From the NCBI RefSeq assembly GCF_040537815.1, contig NZ_JBEWSZ010000001.1, positions 310,001-374,000 on the forward strand: 64,000 nt of DNA, read 5' to 3'. Positions 26,600 to 34,282 of this stretch are shown one piece after another; position 1 is the first letter of the stretch; each line of letters begins with the position of its first letter. This DNA is from Mesorhizobium shangrilense. GTDB lineage: Bacteria > Pseudomonadota > Alphaproteobacteria > Rhizobiales > Rhizobiaceae. A model generated the notes under the pieces. That model saw only the letters and a program-made list of their open reading frames with translations, did no database searches and was not told the DNA's origin. Position numbers and translations under genes: made by a program.

Positions 26600-27445
26600 T
26601 CACGCCGATCCGGCTTTGCGTGGCGCCATCAGCGACCTGATCCTGTCGGAGTCTTCCTGTTTCACCGGATTGTAGACGACCATGCTGAGATCGAGGCGGC
26701 CATCGACCGCGAACGCCGAATATTCAAAGGCGATTGGGCCGAGAAGCGGGTGGCGTATGTGCTTGACGCCCTCGCCATGGGTGGCGGGGACGTCGTTGTC
26801 GCGCCACATCGCCTTGAATTCAGGGCTGAGCCGGCTGAGTTCATCGACAAGAGGTTCCACCGCTGTGGCCGCGCCCGCACGTGCCGCTTCCATCCTGAAC
26901 GCGCCGACGATGAAGCGCGCGACGCTTTCCCAGTCATGTTGCGCGGCGCGGGCGCGCGGATCGAGGAACATGAAGCGCAGGATGTTGCGCTGCTCCGGTG
27001 GCAGCGATCCGTAATCGTGCAGCATCACGGTCGCCGCCCGGTTCCATGCGACGATGTCCCATGCGGCGGTCCTGATCAAAGCGGGGCTTGGCTCCAGGGC
27101 GTCGAGTACGCGCTGCAGCCGTGGCGTGACGCCTTCCGTCCTGTAGCGCGCCTCCGGCGGGCGGCCGAGGCCAAGCAGGAAGAGATGTTCGCGCTCGACA
27201 TCGGTCAGCATCAGCGCGCGCGAAATCCGGTCGAGCACATCGGCCGAGGGCGCGCCGCCACGCCCTTGCTCCAGCCATGTGTACCAGGTCGGGCTGATAT
27301 TGGCGCGCTGCGCCACCTCCTCGCGGCGCAGGCCCGGCGTGCGGCGACGCGCCTGGGACAGGCCGAAGGCGGTCGGGTCGAGCTTGGCCCGGCGATCCCT
27401 GAGATAGGTGCCCAGCATGTTTCCGTTCGCCATGCGTCCACTCAT
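26600..27445 (-). CDS. XRE-type regulator with MmyB-like ligand-binding domain
   Basis: This protein has about 281 residues. The N-terminal helix-turn-helix (about 10-75: LGTYLRDRRAKLDP...RTPGLRREEVAQRANISPTWYTWLEQGRG) is typical of this family, with TPGLRREEVA diagnostic. The C-terminal part (about 100-270) is the MmyB-like domain (WDIVAWNRAA, FMFLDPRAR, RFIVGAFRMEAAR). It probably binds a small hydrophobic ligand. It is divergent from the NAD-epimerase gene at 27537, which is its likely target. A TAGTGA/TCACTA dyad lies between them. The start could also be 27433. Confidence 0.9.
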   Translation of the reverse strand: MSGRMANGNMLGTYLRDRRAKLDPTAFGLSQARRRTPGLRREEVAQRANISPTWYTWLEQGRGGAPSADVLDRISRALMLTDVEREHLFLLGLGRPPEARYRTEGVTPRLQRVLDALEPSPALIRTAAWDIVAWNRAATVMLHDYGSLPPEQRNILRFMFLDPRARAAQHDWESVARFIVGAFRMEAARAGAATAVEPLVDELSRLSPEFKAMWRDNDVPATHGEGVKHIRHPLLGPIAFEYSAFAVDGRLDLSMVVYNPVKQEDSDRIRSLMAPRKAGSA

Positions 27446-27450
27446 CCAGT

Positions 27451-27478
27451 TAGTGATTATACCCCGATAAGGTCACTA
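27451..27478. promoter_or_regulatory. Inverted repeat between the divergent XRE regulator and NAD-epimerase genes
   Basis: TAGTGA (27451-27456) and TCACTA (27473-27478) form a perfect 6-bp dyad with half-site centres 22 bp apart, two helical turns. It is a candidate operator for the divergent regulator at 27445. Confidence 0.45.
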
Positions 27479-27536
27479 CTTTACCAGGATATACCAGCGA
27501 CGCATATGTGTCTCCAACGAAGAAGGAGACCTGCTC

Positions 27537-28424
27537 ATGCGTGTATTTGTAACCGGCGCCACCGGAAACATCGGCTCGGCCGTCGTCAAGGATTTGATCG
27601 CGGCCGGCCATCAGGTGCTCGGCCTCTGTCGCTCGGAGGACAAGGCGGCGGCCCTGGCCGCCACCGGCGCCGAGGTCCATCGCGGATCGATCGAGGATGA
27701 GGAGAGCCTCAGGAGCGGTGCGGCCCGGTCGGATAGCGTCATACACTTGGCCTTCAACCACAATTTCGCGAATTTCGTTGCCAATTGCGAGGATGACCGG
27801 CGTGTCATTCGCGCATTGGGCTCGGCTCTCGCCGGTTCCGACCGGCCCTTGCTCGTGACCTCCGGCACGCCGATCGCCAACACGGTGCCCGGCGAGCCGG
27901 CCAGGGAAGGCAACGCGACCGTCGGTGCCGACGTTCACCCCCGGGCGGCCTCGGAAGAAGCGGCCGTCGAGGTCGCCGCGACCGGTGTCAACGTCTCGGT
28001 GGTCAGGCTGCCGCAGGTCCACGATCCCGTCACGCAGGGCCTCATCACGCCCGCGATCGGCCTGTACCGCGAAAAAGGTGTGTGCGCTTACATCGGCGAC
28101 GGGCTCAACCGCTGGCCGGCTGCCTATGTCCTCGACGTCGCCAGCCTCTACAGGCTGGCGGTCGAAAAGGCCGAGCCGAACGCCAGGTATCACGCGGTCG
28201 GGGAGGAGGGCGTGCCGATGCGCGATGTCGCCGAAGCCATCGGCCGGCGCCTGAAACTGCCGGTCAAATCCATTGCCCCGGAAGAGGCGCAGACGTTCTT
28301 CGGCTGGCTGGCCATGTTCGCCAGCCGCGACATGCCCGCCTCAAGCGAACAAACGCGCAAGACGCTGGGATGGCAGCCGACCGGACCAGGATTGATTGAG
28401 GATCTGGAGCAGTTGCGGGTGTGA
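27537..28424 (+). CDS. NAD(P)-dependent epimerase/dehydratase-like SDR
   Basis: This is a 295-residue extended/atypical SDR. The N-terminal GATGNIGSAVVKDLI is the dinucleotide-binding loop, with a Rossmann fold to about residue 120. The classical YxxxK is not evident (ASEEAAVEVAA occupies that position), so it is closer to NmrA/atypical epimerase-like proteins. Family members reduce or sense small carbonyl compounds. The gene has AGAAGGAGA before the ATG. It pairs with the divergent MmyB-type regulator, an arrangement frequent in rhizobia. Confidence 0.88.
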   Translation: MRVFVTGATGNIGSAVVKDLIAAGHQVLGLCRSEDKAAALAATGAEVHRGSIEDEESLRSGAARSDSVIHLAFNHNFANFVANCEDDRRVIRALGSALAGSDRPLLVTSGTPIANTVPGEPAREGNATVGADVHPRAASEEAAVEVAATGVNVSVVRLPQVHDPVTQGLITPAIGLYREKGVCAYIGDGLNRWPAAYVLDVASLYRLAVEKAEPNARYHAVGEEGVPMRDVAEAIGRRLKLPVKSIAPEEAQTFFGWLAMFASRDMPASSEQTRKTLGWQPTGPGLIEDLEQLRV

Positions 28425-28474
28425 TGGGGGGTGGTTTGCACGGTGCGCTCGTCCGTAACATCGCTGAGCCTGCT

Positions 28475-28498
28475 CGGCACCGGGATCTCCCGGTGCCG
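28475..28498 (+). terminator. Stem-loop after the NAD-epimerase gene
   Basis: A perfect 10-bp inverted repeat (CGGCACCGGG / CCCGGTGCCG) with the loop ATCT starts 51 bp past the stop codon. There is no T-tract. Confidence 0.5.
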
Positions 28499-28702
28499 AC
28501 GCCAGCTTTGCGCCCAACCTCGGTCGTTTACGGTGGTTCTGTCGGCGCTCAAAAGAGGACGTCGCTGGTGCCCTCGCCACGAGCGGCGTTGTGCTACAAG
28601 GCGGATGTAGGCTTCCCTGTGATGACCCAACGGCAGCTTGCTGATGCCGATCCGCCGCTCTGGCACAAAGTGGGTTTCCCTCCTCTAATGCCCGCACCGT
28701 GA
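28499..28702. other. Gene-poor stretch between 28425 and 28951
   Basis: Apart from the hairpin at 28475 and the decayed YFARKHG-type fragment at 28703, I see no supportable gene. Overlapping open frames on both strands have no ribosome sites or recognisable domains. The stretch may be the debris of a mobile element, but no transposase motif or terminal repeat was found. Confidence 0.4.
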
Positions 28703-28876
28703 TCACGGTCGCACTGCCGGGCGGTGCCGATCAGTTCCGGCTTGGCACCCGCCGTCGATGGAATTCGAGCGAGATGAACCGTTCGTCGGCAAAACAACTT
28801 CTGCCGAACTGAGTGGCATGCCGTGCTTGTTGGCAAGATCGTGGAGGTCGTAGGGGTGATTGTCGGTGTCGGGGTT
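28703..28876 (-). pseudogene. Decayed copy of the YFARKHG-type small protein (copy 3)
   Basis: On the minus strand this 57-codon frame reads YDLHDLANKHGMPLSSAEVVL and then PTNGSSRSNSIDGG. It aligns without gaps to YFARKHGLTLNEARFI...NGPSRGECDA of the gene at 2782-2982. The frame opens after a TAA with no start codon before the conserved block, so I read it as a relic. A non-standard start further upstream in another frame cannot be excluded. Confidence 0.5.
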
Positions 28877-28950
28877 TTATCGGAGGAACCTATCGATCAA
28901 GGGTGCGTTGAACTATGCCTACCGCTCAAAGATCTCAAGGAAAACAACCT

Positions 28951-29178
28951 ATGAAGATGATTGTTATTTCCAGCGCTTTGGCGCTTTTATTTGCTGTTCC
29001 TGCCCAATCGGCGGAAGTGATCATTTCTTCTGGTCATCACCACCGCCACCATCATGTTGAAAGAATCATCAACGATAATGGACAGCGCCTGCATCATCGC
29101 CATCACGATCGGCAGGCGTTCTACGATTCAGGGCGTCGCCACCATAAGCATGCGGTCGTGATCAACAACGGTTACTGA
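28951..29178 (+). CDS. Small secreted His-rich protein
   Basis: This is a 75-residue protein from ATG 28951, preceded by AAGGA at good spacing. A signal peptide (MKMIVISSALALLFAVPAQSA) is followed by a mature part with dense His clusters (SGHHHRHHHVERI, LHHRHHDRQ, RRHHKHAVV). Roughly one residue in four of the mature protein is His. Such proteins bind Zn, Ni or Cu, or act as proton buffers, in the periplasm. This is inference from composition. The base composition is less GC-rich than the surroundings. Confidence 0.75.
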   Translation: MKMIVISSALALLFAVPAQSAEVIISSGHHHRHHHVERIINDNGQRLHHRHHDRQAFYDSGRRHHKHAVVINNGY

Positions 29179-29566
29179 TCGCATTCGGCTCAGGCCGCCA
29201 CGCGCCGAGATGGCCGACAAGACGACTATGAATTCTGGCACGGGTCTTTGATGAGACCGGCCGAGCCAGAAATGCGAAGAGACCGCCGGCCGGGAACCAG
29301 CGGGCTACCAGCTTTCTATGGCCTGGCGAGGTTCGGCAGGCTCCACCGGTACTGCGCTACGCAATTGGAGTTGTCTCCAGGAAGTCGCCGGCGCTCGATG
29401 GCAAGCCGGCGGACGAGGCCGGCATCATCGAAAACAACGAAATGTAGGCGCTACTGCGGAGTGTGTCGTTTTGATACAATCTCCAATTGGTAGACTCGCG
29501 TGATGCGCCGGCAGCTAATCCCCCTCAGGCCAAAGGAGGGGAAAGGCTGTAGACTGGGAGGAAACG
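29179..29566. other. Intergenic stretch with no supported gene
   Basis: Short overlapping frames exist, but none has a ribosome site, signal sequence or recognisable motif. The last 40 bases include the GGGAGG ribosome site of the next gene. Confidence 0.5.
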
Positions 29567-29779
29567 ATGTCTGTGCAAAAAGAAGACTATCGGACGAACA
29601 GAGCCGACTATGTGATTGCTGCGACGCATGGCCGAGGGACCGCTGATGATCGCGATCGCGATGAGCTGCTGGCGAGAATGAGGCGGAAGTCCCTCTGGCT
29701 AAGAGATCGGCGATTCGCCAAATTGGCTGCAAACCCGTCGGAAAGCTCGCCAGGACCTAACGCCAGACAGCGCGGTTAG
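29567..29779 (+). CDS. Small hypothetical protein, 70 aa
   Basis: ATG 29567 has a strong GGGAGG six bases upstream. The protein is hydrophilic and charged (MSVQKEDYRTNRADYVI, DRDRDELLARMRRKSLWLRDRRF). No family is recognised. The good ribosome site is the main support for coding. Confidence 0.55.
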   Translation: MSVQKEDYRTNRADYVIAATHGRGTADDRDRDELLARMRRKSLWLRDRRFAKLAANPSESSPGPNARQRG

Positions 29780-29963
29780 CGCGTCCGGCGCCGGCCACGC
29801 CCTTTGTGCTGAAATCATCAGGCTAACCCTTTGCTAAGGCGAGCTTGGGCGGCGATGGCTGCAGTTTTTCAGCTCTTTTATCTGCGTTGGCCGGGCGCTT
29901 GGACGCAACATTCTGGACAGCATCATTTGGACGTGGGCGCAATGAGGTCTCGCGCTTTTTGCC

Positions 29964-31170
29964 CGTGGGGCAAGCTATCCCAATCCCGCAAGCACTGATA
30001 TGGAAAACCACCGTTGAGGCTTACGAGGTCGAGCACGTTTTCCCGGATGTGGGTCCGAAGACGATGCTTCTTAACGCCCGCAAGGTTCACCGCCCGAAAT
30101 CAGCTTCGATTTCTTTCTCCTGACGATCGACGACGTGACGGAACTGCGCAATGAACAACGCAAGGCAAAGATCAATCTGCGCCTGGGCCAGACCATCGCC
30201 GATACGGTGCGGGATCCTCGTGTCATTCTGGATTCCGACATGCGGATCGTCACCGCAAGCCGGAACTTCGTTCTTATGTTCGGGGACAGCGCGGAAGATG
30301 TTGTTGGGAAGCGTCTCGAAGACCTGAAGCAGGGCCAGTGGGATGTCGCGGCGCTGCACGCTTTACTCGACCACGTCGTGCCTGACGATCGGCCATTCGA
30401 CGACTTCCTGCTCGAGGACGAATTTCCGCTGCTCGGACATCGCATCTTCAAACTGTACGCCCGCAAGATACAGGTTCCAGGCAACCTGGGCACTCAGCTT
30501 CTCCTCGTCTTCGAGGATGCGACCAAGGAAACGCTGTTTGACCGTCACCGGAATGTTCTGGCCGCCGAATTGGCACACCGGATCAAGAACAGCCTGCAGG
30601 TCATCTCGTCCTTTGTGAGCTACGAGCTCCGGCGGGCGGCTGACCCGTGCGTGGAAGGCTATCGCGCCATGCAGGCACGCATCAGCGCGGTCGCCGAACT
30701 CTACGACGTAATCGCCAAATCGAGTGCCTTCGGGCCGGTCGAAATCGAGACCTACCCTGGAGGGCATCGCGTCGAGCATTCGCTCAAGTCTTCTTGGTGC
30801 GAATTCCGGCATTGAGATCGCCGTCGACGCGGAACCGCTCACGATCGTGGCCGATCATGCTGTTCCGCTCGGCCTGATGGTCAACGAACTTGCGACCAAT
30901 GCGATCAAATACGCGTTTCCAAAAGGGGCGGGCCGTATCACTCTGGGCTTCCAGCGGCGTGATGGCGAGGTCACCCTTACCGTCGAGGACAACGGCATCG
31001 GCATGAATCCGACCAGCGCCGAAACAGGCATGGGATCGCGGTTCATCGATGCTTTCGCCCACCAGTTCGGGGGAACACTTGCCAAGGCATCGGCCGGCAC
31101 CGGGACAACCTTCATCGTCCGGCTGCCTCTCACCGTTCTCGCCGGAAATGAAAGTTCTGCCCCTTCGTAA
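29964..31170 (+). pseudogene. Decayed PAS-containing histidine kinase (HisKA_2/HWE-like)
   Basis: Three frames must be joined to recover one protein. The first frame, to about 30080, gives GQAIPIPQAL, TTVEAYEVEHVFPDVG and LLNARKV, the end of a PAS/CheR-linker domain. The second frame, to about 30760, gives FDFFLLTIDDVTELRNEQ, a PAS domain (VILDSDMRIVTASRNF) and the H-box AELAHRIKNSLQVISSFV. The third frame, to 31170, gives LEGIASSIRSSLLGANSG, the N-box VNELATNAIKYAFP and the G-box VEDNGIGM. A single extra C in the CCC at about 30755 explains the second break. The 5' end of the gene is missing. It is either a pseudogene or, for the breaks only, assembly errors. Confidence 0.75.
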
Positions 31171-31287
31171 GAGCTCCTCGCCACGGCTGATGCGCGAAGA
31201 ACCCTGGCGCGCGGAATCGAAAAGGTCGCTCCAACCAAATTTAAGCCAGAGCGGCTTTCTCAAAAACCAGGACGTACAGAGAGCGCC

Positions 31288-31518
31288 TTAATAGGCCTTC
31301 TTGGCCATCGTGTGCTTCGTGACGTGCTTCTTATGCTTCTTGATGTGTTTCTTGGCGTGCTTCGTCGCCATAGCATCCGAGGCTGGCTGGCCGGTGGTCG
31401 CGGTCGTTGCCGCGGGGGCCTGCTGCATAGCGGCGTTGGCGATGCTGACGCCCAGGATCGGCATCGAGACAGCGAGCGCGAACGTAAGACCAAGGGCGGA
31501 AAGGAGGGACTTCTCCAT
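31288..31518 (-). CDS. Small secreted Ala/His/Lys-rich protein
   Basis: This is a 76-residue protein with AAAGGA before the ATG at 31518. A signal peptide (LGLTFALAVSMPILGVSIANA) is followed by a Thr/Ala segment and a tail of alternating His and Lys (KHAKKHIKKHKKHVTKHTMAKKAY). Small basic periplasmic proteins of this form are common in rhizobia. Metal or polyanion binding is possible but not shown. It is the second His-rich exported small protein within 2.6 kb. Confidence 0.72.
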   Translation of the reverse strand: MEKSLLSALGLTFALAVSMPILGVSIANAAMQQAPAATTATTGQPASDAMATKHAKKHIKKHKKHVTKHTMAKKAY

Positions 31519-31747
31519 GGTTTCATTTCCTTTTTGTGCAGGTCGGTTTGAGCGTCACGGAATCGGATCGATCGGTGTCACTCCTGACAGCTTCAACGAG
31601 TTTGCAAGCATCCGTATTCCCTGTACCTGTTTCTTGTTGGCGCAGAACCCGCTTCCTTCTTTGGAGTGCCCCTGGCAGGTAGCGCGGCGCGGCAGTTATC
31701 GCCCAGTTGGAGTGATATTGCTTGAGTTTCGCTGTCTTGGAATCGCA
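31519..31747. other. First part of the 31519-32308 gene-poor stretch
   Basis: No gene is supported between the secreted protein start at 31518 and the 28-residue membrane protein at 32309. Its only clear structure is the inverted repeat at 31748-31786. The remainder shows no motif or ribosome-site-supported frame. Confidence 0.5.
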
Positions 31748-31786
31748 GAAGAGCCCGCCCTCCCTTGCGAGGAGAGCGGGCTCTTC
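31748..31786. terminator. Perfect 11-bp inverted repeat, possible terminator
   Basis: GAAGAGCCCGC (31748-31758) and GCGGGCTCTTC (31776-31786) pair perfectly. Inside, CCTC/GAGG extends the stem with a small bulge. It is a terminator-like hairpin standing in non-coding DNA. No gene end lies nearby on either strand, which suggests that an unrecognised transcript or small RNA could end here. Confidence 0.45.
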
Positions 31787-32308
31787 AATGACCAGAAGCT
31801 TGGAGGGTCTAGTCAGCCGGCTAAACTCTCTGGTTGCCTATTCGGTTCCATCTCAACTGGCGTCTATGACTTACGGCCGCTTCCTCCAGGTCGGGCAACC
31901 TCGAGCTGATCGAATTCGTTGACGTGATCGAGATGGCAGCTTCCAAGTCGCAAGTCTGGCTGCCTGCCAAACGGCAAATCGCAATCGAGGCGTTTCAGAA
32001 TAATCCCGCCAGGAAATCGAAAAGATCGAGCTTCGTCCGGTTTTGTGATTTGCGATTCATGCGTTGATCTATCAGCGGGTTGCGTCAACCGGGCTCGGCG
32101 GTACGGCGAACAGGAGTGTTTGCCTGGTTTCTCTCCCTTGCCAATGAAACGCACACGAGCACGAAAGAATATCCGTATTTCAGATAGTTCCACTGGAACA
32201 AGAATGCTCTGCGGCACGTTAATCTAGATCAAGTCACAGGCATTGGGCCTTGCCCAGGCAAGAGCGGCGAGCGGCCTTCACGGTCGGGCGCACTCAGAGG
32301 AGGCGCAT

Positions 32309-32395
32309 ATGGATATCACCACAATTCTAGTCATCGTTCTTATTGTTTTGCTGCTAGGCGGCGGCGGCTTCTACGGTCGTGGACGCTGGTACTAA
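32309..32395 (+). CDS. Very small membrane protein, 28 aa
   Basis: ATG 32309 follows a perfect AGGAGG five bases upstream. The product is MDITTILVIVLIVLLLGGGG followed by FYGRGRWY: a single hydrophobic helix and a Gly/aromatic/basic tail. This resembles the tiny DUF3309-like membrane proteins of alphaproteobacteria. It is below the size at which automatic gene callers usually work. The strong ribosome site and clean hydrophobic pattern make coding likely. Confidence 0.7.
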   Translation: MDITTILVIVLIVLLLGGGGFYGRGRWY

Positions 32396-32483
32396 GCGGT
32401 GAGGATCGTCGAGCCAATCGGAGCACGTGGTCCCTCATTCCCGATATAGTGCCGAGCAAAAAAATATCGGGAGGCGTGAGCCA

Positions 32484-32585
32484 GTGGGCACTCGGCACAA
32501 TAGTATTTCGGAGGCTCGTTGGCTTCTTGCCGTACCCGTCTCGCTTATCATTACGGTCGTTTTGGCGGGCTTCGTCCTTGCCTGA
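32484..32585 (+). CDS. Very small membrane protein, 33 aa
   Basis: A GTG start at 32484 has GGGAGG nine bases upstream. The product begins MGTRHNSISEARW and continues with one hydrophobic helix (LLAVPVSLIITVVLAGFVLA) to a TGA. No family is recognised. It lies between the 28-residue membrane protein and the GlsB-like gene on the same strand. Coding is inferred from the ribosome site and the membrane pattern. Confidence 0.5.
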   Translation: MGTRHNSISEARWLLAVPVSLIITVVLAGFVLA

Positions 32586-32672
32586 ATCGACCTGTCGGCG
32601 GCGCTCGTGTTTCGTGTACGGGCGCTATCGCACAGTATCGCACAGTGAAAAAGCGCGCCTGGGAGGATCACC

Positions 32673-32981
32673 ATGCATCTGTCGAACGAGAGTATCATTG
32701 TCATATTGGTAGTCGGCCTAGTTGCCGGATGGTTGGCCGGGAAGATCGTGCGGGGGGCCGGCTTTGGTCTGATCGGGGACATAGCAATCGGGATCATCGG
32801 CGCGTTCATCGGTGACTGGCTGCTGCCTCGCTTAGGCATCCATCTTGGGAGCGGAACGATCGGCTTGATCGTCAACGCCACCGTCGGCGCGATTGTACTT
32901 CTCCTCATCATTCGGCTCGTTGCCGGAGGCGGTCGTTTTGGTGGCGGATCGAGTGGTCGATTTGGTCGTCGGTGGTGGTAG
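32673..32981 (+). CDS. GlsB/YeaQ/YmgE family stress-response membrane protein
   Basis: This is a 102-residue inner-membrane protein with three hydrophobic helices and the family pattern ILVVGLVAGWLAGKIVRGAGFGLIGDIAIGI, then IGAFIGDWLLPRLG and VNATVGAIVLLLIIRL. The tail is Gly/Arg-rich (FGGGSSGRFGRRWW). GGGAGG precedes the ATG. Family members are small stress-induced membrane proteins of unclear mechanism. Confidence 0.9.
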   Translation: MHLSNESIIVILVVGLVAGWLAGKIVRGAGFGLIGDIAIGIIGAFIGDWLLPRLGIHLGSGTIGLIVNATVGAIVLLLIIRLVAGGGRFGGGSSGRFGRRWW

Positions 32982-33141
32982 CCCGGTATTGCGTACCCAT
33001 GATCCCGACGACGGGCGCGACCGCGTTTTCGCACAACCTCGGTCGCACAATGCCCCGCGCACCGTCGCATCGGTGCGCGCTTCGCGGCGTTCGCCTTCGC
33101 GGATGGCGGACCTTTGTGCCCTCGGTAACGGTGGCTGGCCT

Positions 33142-33762
33142 TTATTTGCTGAGCGAGGCCGGACCGCTGACGAACGGGCTGCCCCTGAGATAAAACCGCA
33201 AGGGGCGGTCCGCGTCCTTCGAAATGCCGATCCTGATGCTCTGGCCGATCTCGCCTCGTTCCCGGTCGTCGTGGGCGAGCCATAGGGGGCCTTGCCGGCA
33301 GAGATCGAGGCCGTCGAGCGAGCGGTCGATCCGCAGCGCCATGGCCAGCCGTCCTGGTCCTCGCGCCAGGTCGCGCAGGCGCTCATTGCCGCGATTGTGC
33401 TGCATGAGCCCGATGCCTTCGAGCGGCTCGAGCGCCCGGATCAGCACGCCGGTGCCGGTCCCCGCCGCTTCGCTGGAGACGTTCAGCATCCAGGAGACGC
33501 CATAGGCGCGATAGACATAGGCGTGGCCGCGCTCGAGAAACAGCGAACGGTTGCGCGGCGTCATGCCGCGAAAACCGTGGCCGGCGGCGTCGCCGACGAC
33601 ATAGGCCTCGGTCTCGACGATGCGGCCGCTGGCCCTGCCTTCGGGCAATTGCCGGACCACCAGCTTGCCGATGAGAAAGCGGGCAAGCGCGGCGGTATCA
33701 TCCGGCAGCTCGGCGCGGGCGATCGGGGGATTCCTGTCGTTCACGGAATCCGCTCGACCCAT
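33142..33762 (-). CDS. DNA-3-methyladenine glycosylase (AAG/MPG family)
   Basis: This is a 206-residue single-domain enzyme. Family blocks are visible: LARFLIGKLVVRQ, GRIVETEAYVVGDAAGHGFRGMTPRN (with the catalytic Glu in ETEAY), ERGHAYVYRAYGVSWMLNVSSE, GVLIRALEPLEG and RGPGRLAMAL. It excises alkylated purines (3-methyladenine, hypoxanthine) as the first step of base-excision repair. The start overlaps the end of the NTF2-like gene by 22 bp, so the two are coupled. Confidence 0.93.
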   Translation of the reverse strand: MGRADSVNDRNPPIARAELPDDTAALARFLIGKLVVRQLPEGRASGRIVETEAYVVGDAAGHGFRGMTPRNRSLFLERGHAYVYRAYGVSWMLNVSSEAAGTGTGVLIRALEPLEGIGLMQHNRGNERLRDLARGPGRLAMALRIDRSLDGLDLCRQGPLWLAHDDRERGEIGQSIRIGISKDADRPLRFYLRGSPFVSGPASLSK

Positions 33763-34121
33763 TGCGCGCGCGACGGGCCCGGCTCGAAGGGATCGCCGAA
33801 ATACTGGGTCTCGCGGGTCACCTTGCCGTCGACGAATTCCATGATGCTCACCGTGTAGGATGGGAGCCCGTCATAGGTCAGCACATATTCGGTGATCCAG
33901 AGGTCGCCGGCGCCGACGATGCGCCGCACGGTGAAGCGCTTGCGGTTCGGCTGCGCGGCGCGGGACTGCTGGATGTTGTGCCGCCCGCGGATACGCTCGC
34001 CCGATTGCGGATAGTCGAGCACCGCGTCCTCCCGATAGATCTCGTGCTCCGCCTCGAAGTCATCCCTGTCGGAGGCCGCCCAGTGGCGGTCGAGCGCCGC
34101 CCTGATCTCCCTCTCGTCCAT
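33741..34121 (-). CDS. NTF2/SnoaL-like protein
   Basis: This is a 126-residue protein from ATG 34121, which has AGGAGG seven bases upstream. The pattern IRAALDRHWAASDRDDFEAEHEIYREDAVLDYPQSGERI, then VRRIVGAGDLWITEYVLTYDG and VSIMEFVDGKVTRETQYFGDPFE is that of nuclear-transport-factor-2-like proteins. These form a conical pocket for small molecules or isomerase chemistry. Its ligand is unknown. The gene overlaps the DNA glycosylase gene by 22 bp. Confidence 0.85.
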   Translation of the reverse strand: MDEREIRAALDRHWAASDRDDFEAEHEIYREDAVLDYPQSGERIRGRHNIQQSRAAQPNRKRFTVRRIVGAGDLWITEYVLTYDGLPSYTVSIMEFVDGKVTRETQYFGDPFEPGPSRAQWVERIP

Positions 34122-34282
34122 GCCGAACCTCCTTCGCTCTGGATGTCCTACCATATGTCGTCCTTGCGCGGGCCTGCCAGAGGGCGGCGGGGCGGATGGT
34201 TCGTGGATCATCGATGAGAGCGGGGAAGGTGCTGGAGCAATGGCTGCTTTTGTGGAGAATGCAGCGCACACGGAGATGGAAG

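Noticed and set aside
28425..28876. Degenerate insertion sequence
   Set aside because: No transposase motif, terminal inverted repeats or target duplication could be identified. Only the decayed YFARKHG-type frame is supported.
33142..34121. DNA glycosylase plus NTF2-like protein as a special repair operon
   Set aside because: The overlap is real, but NTF2-like proteins are too general for a functional link to be claimed.
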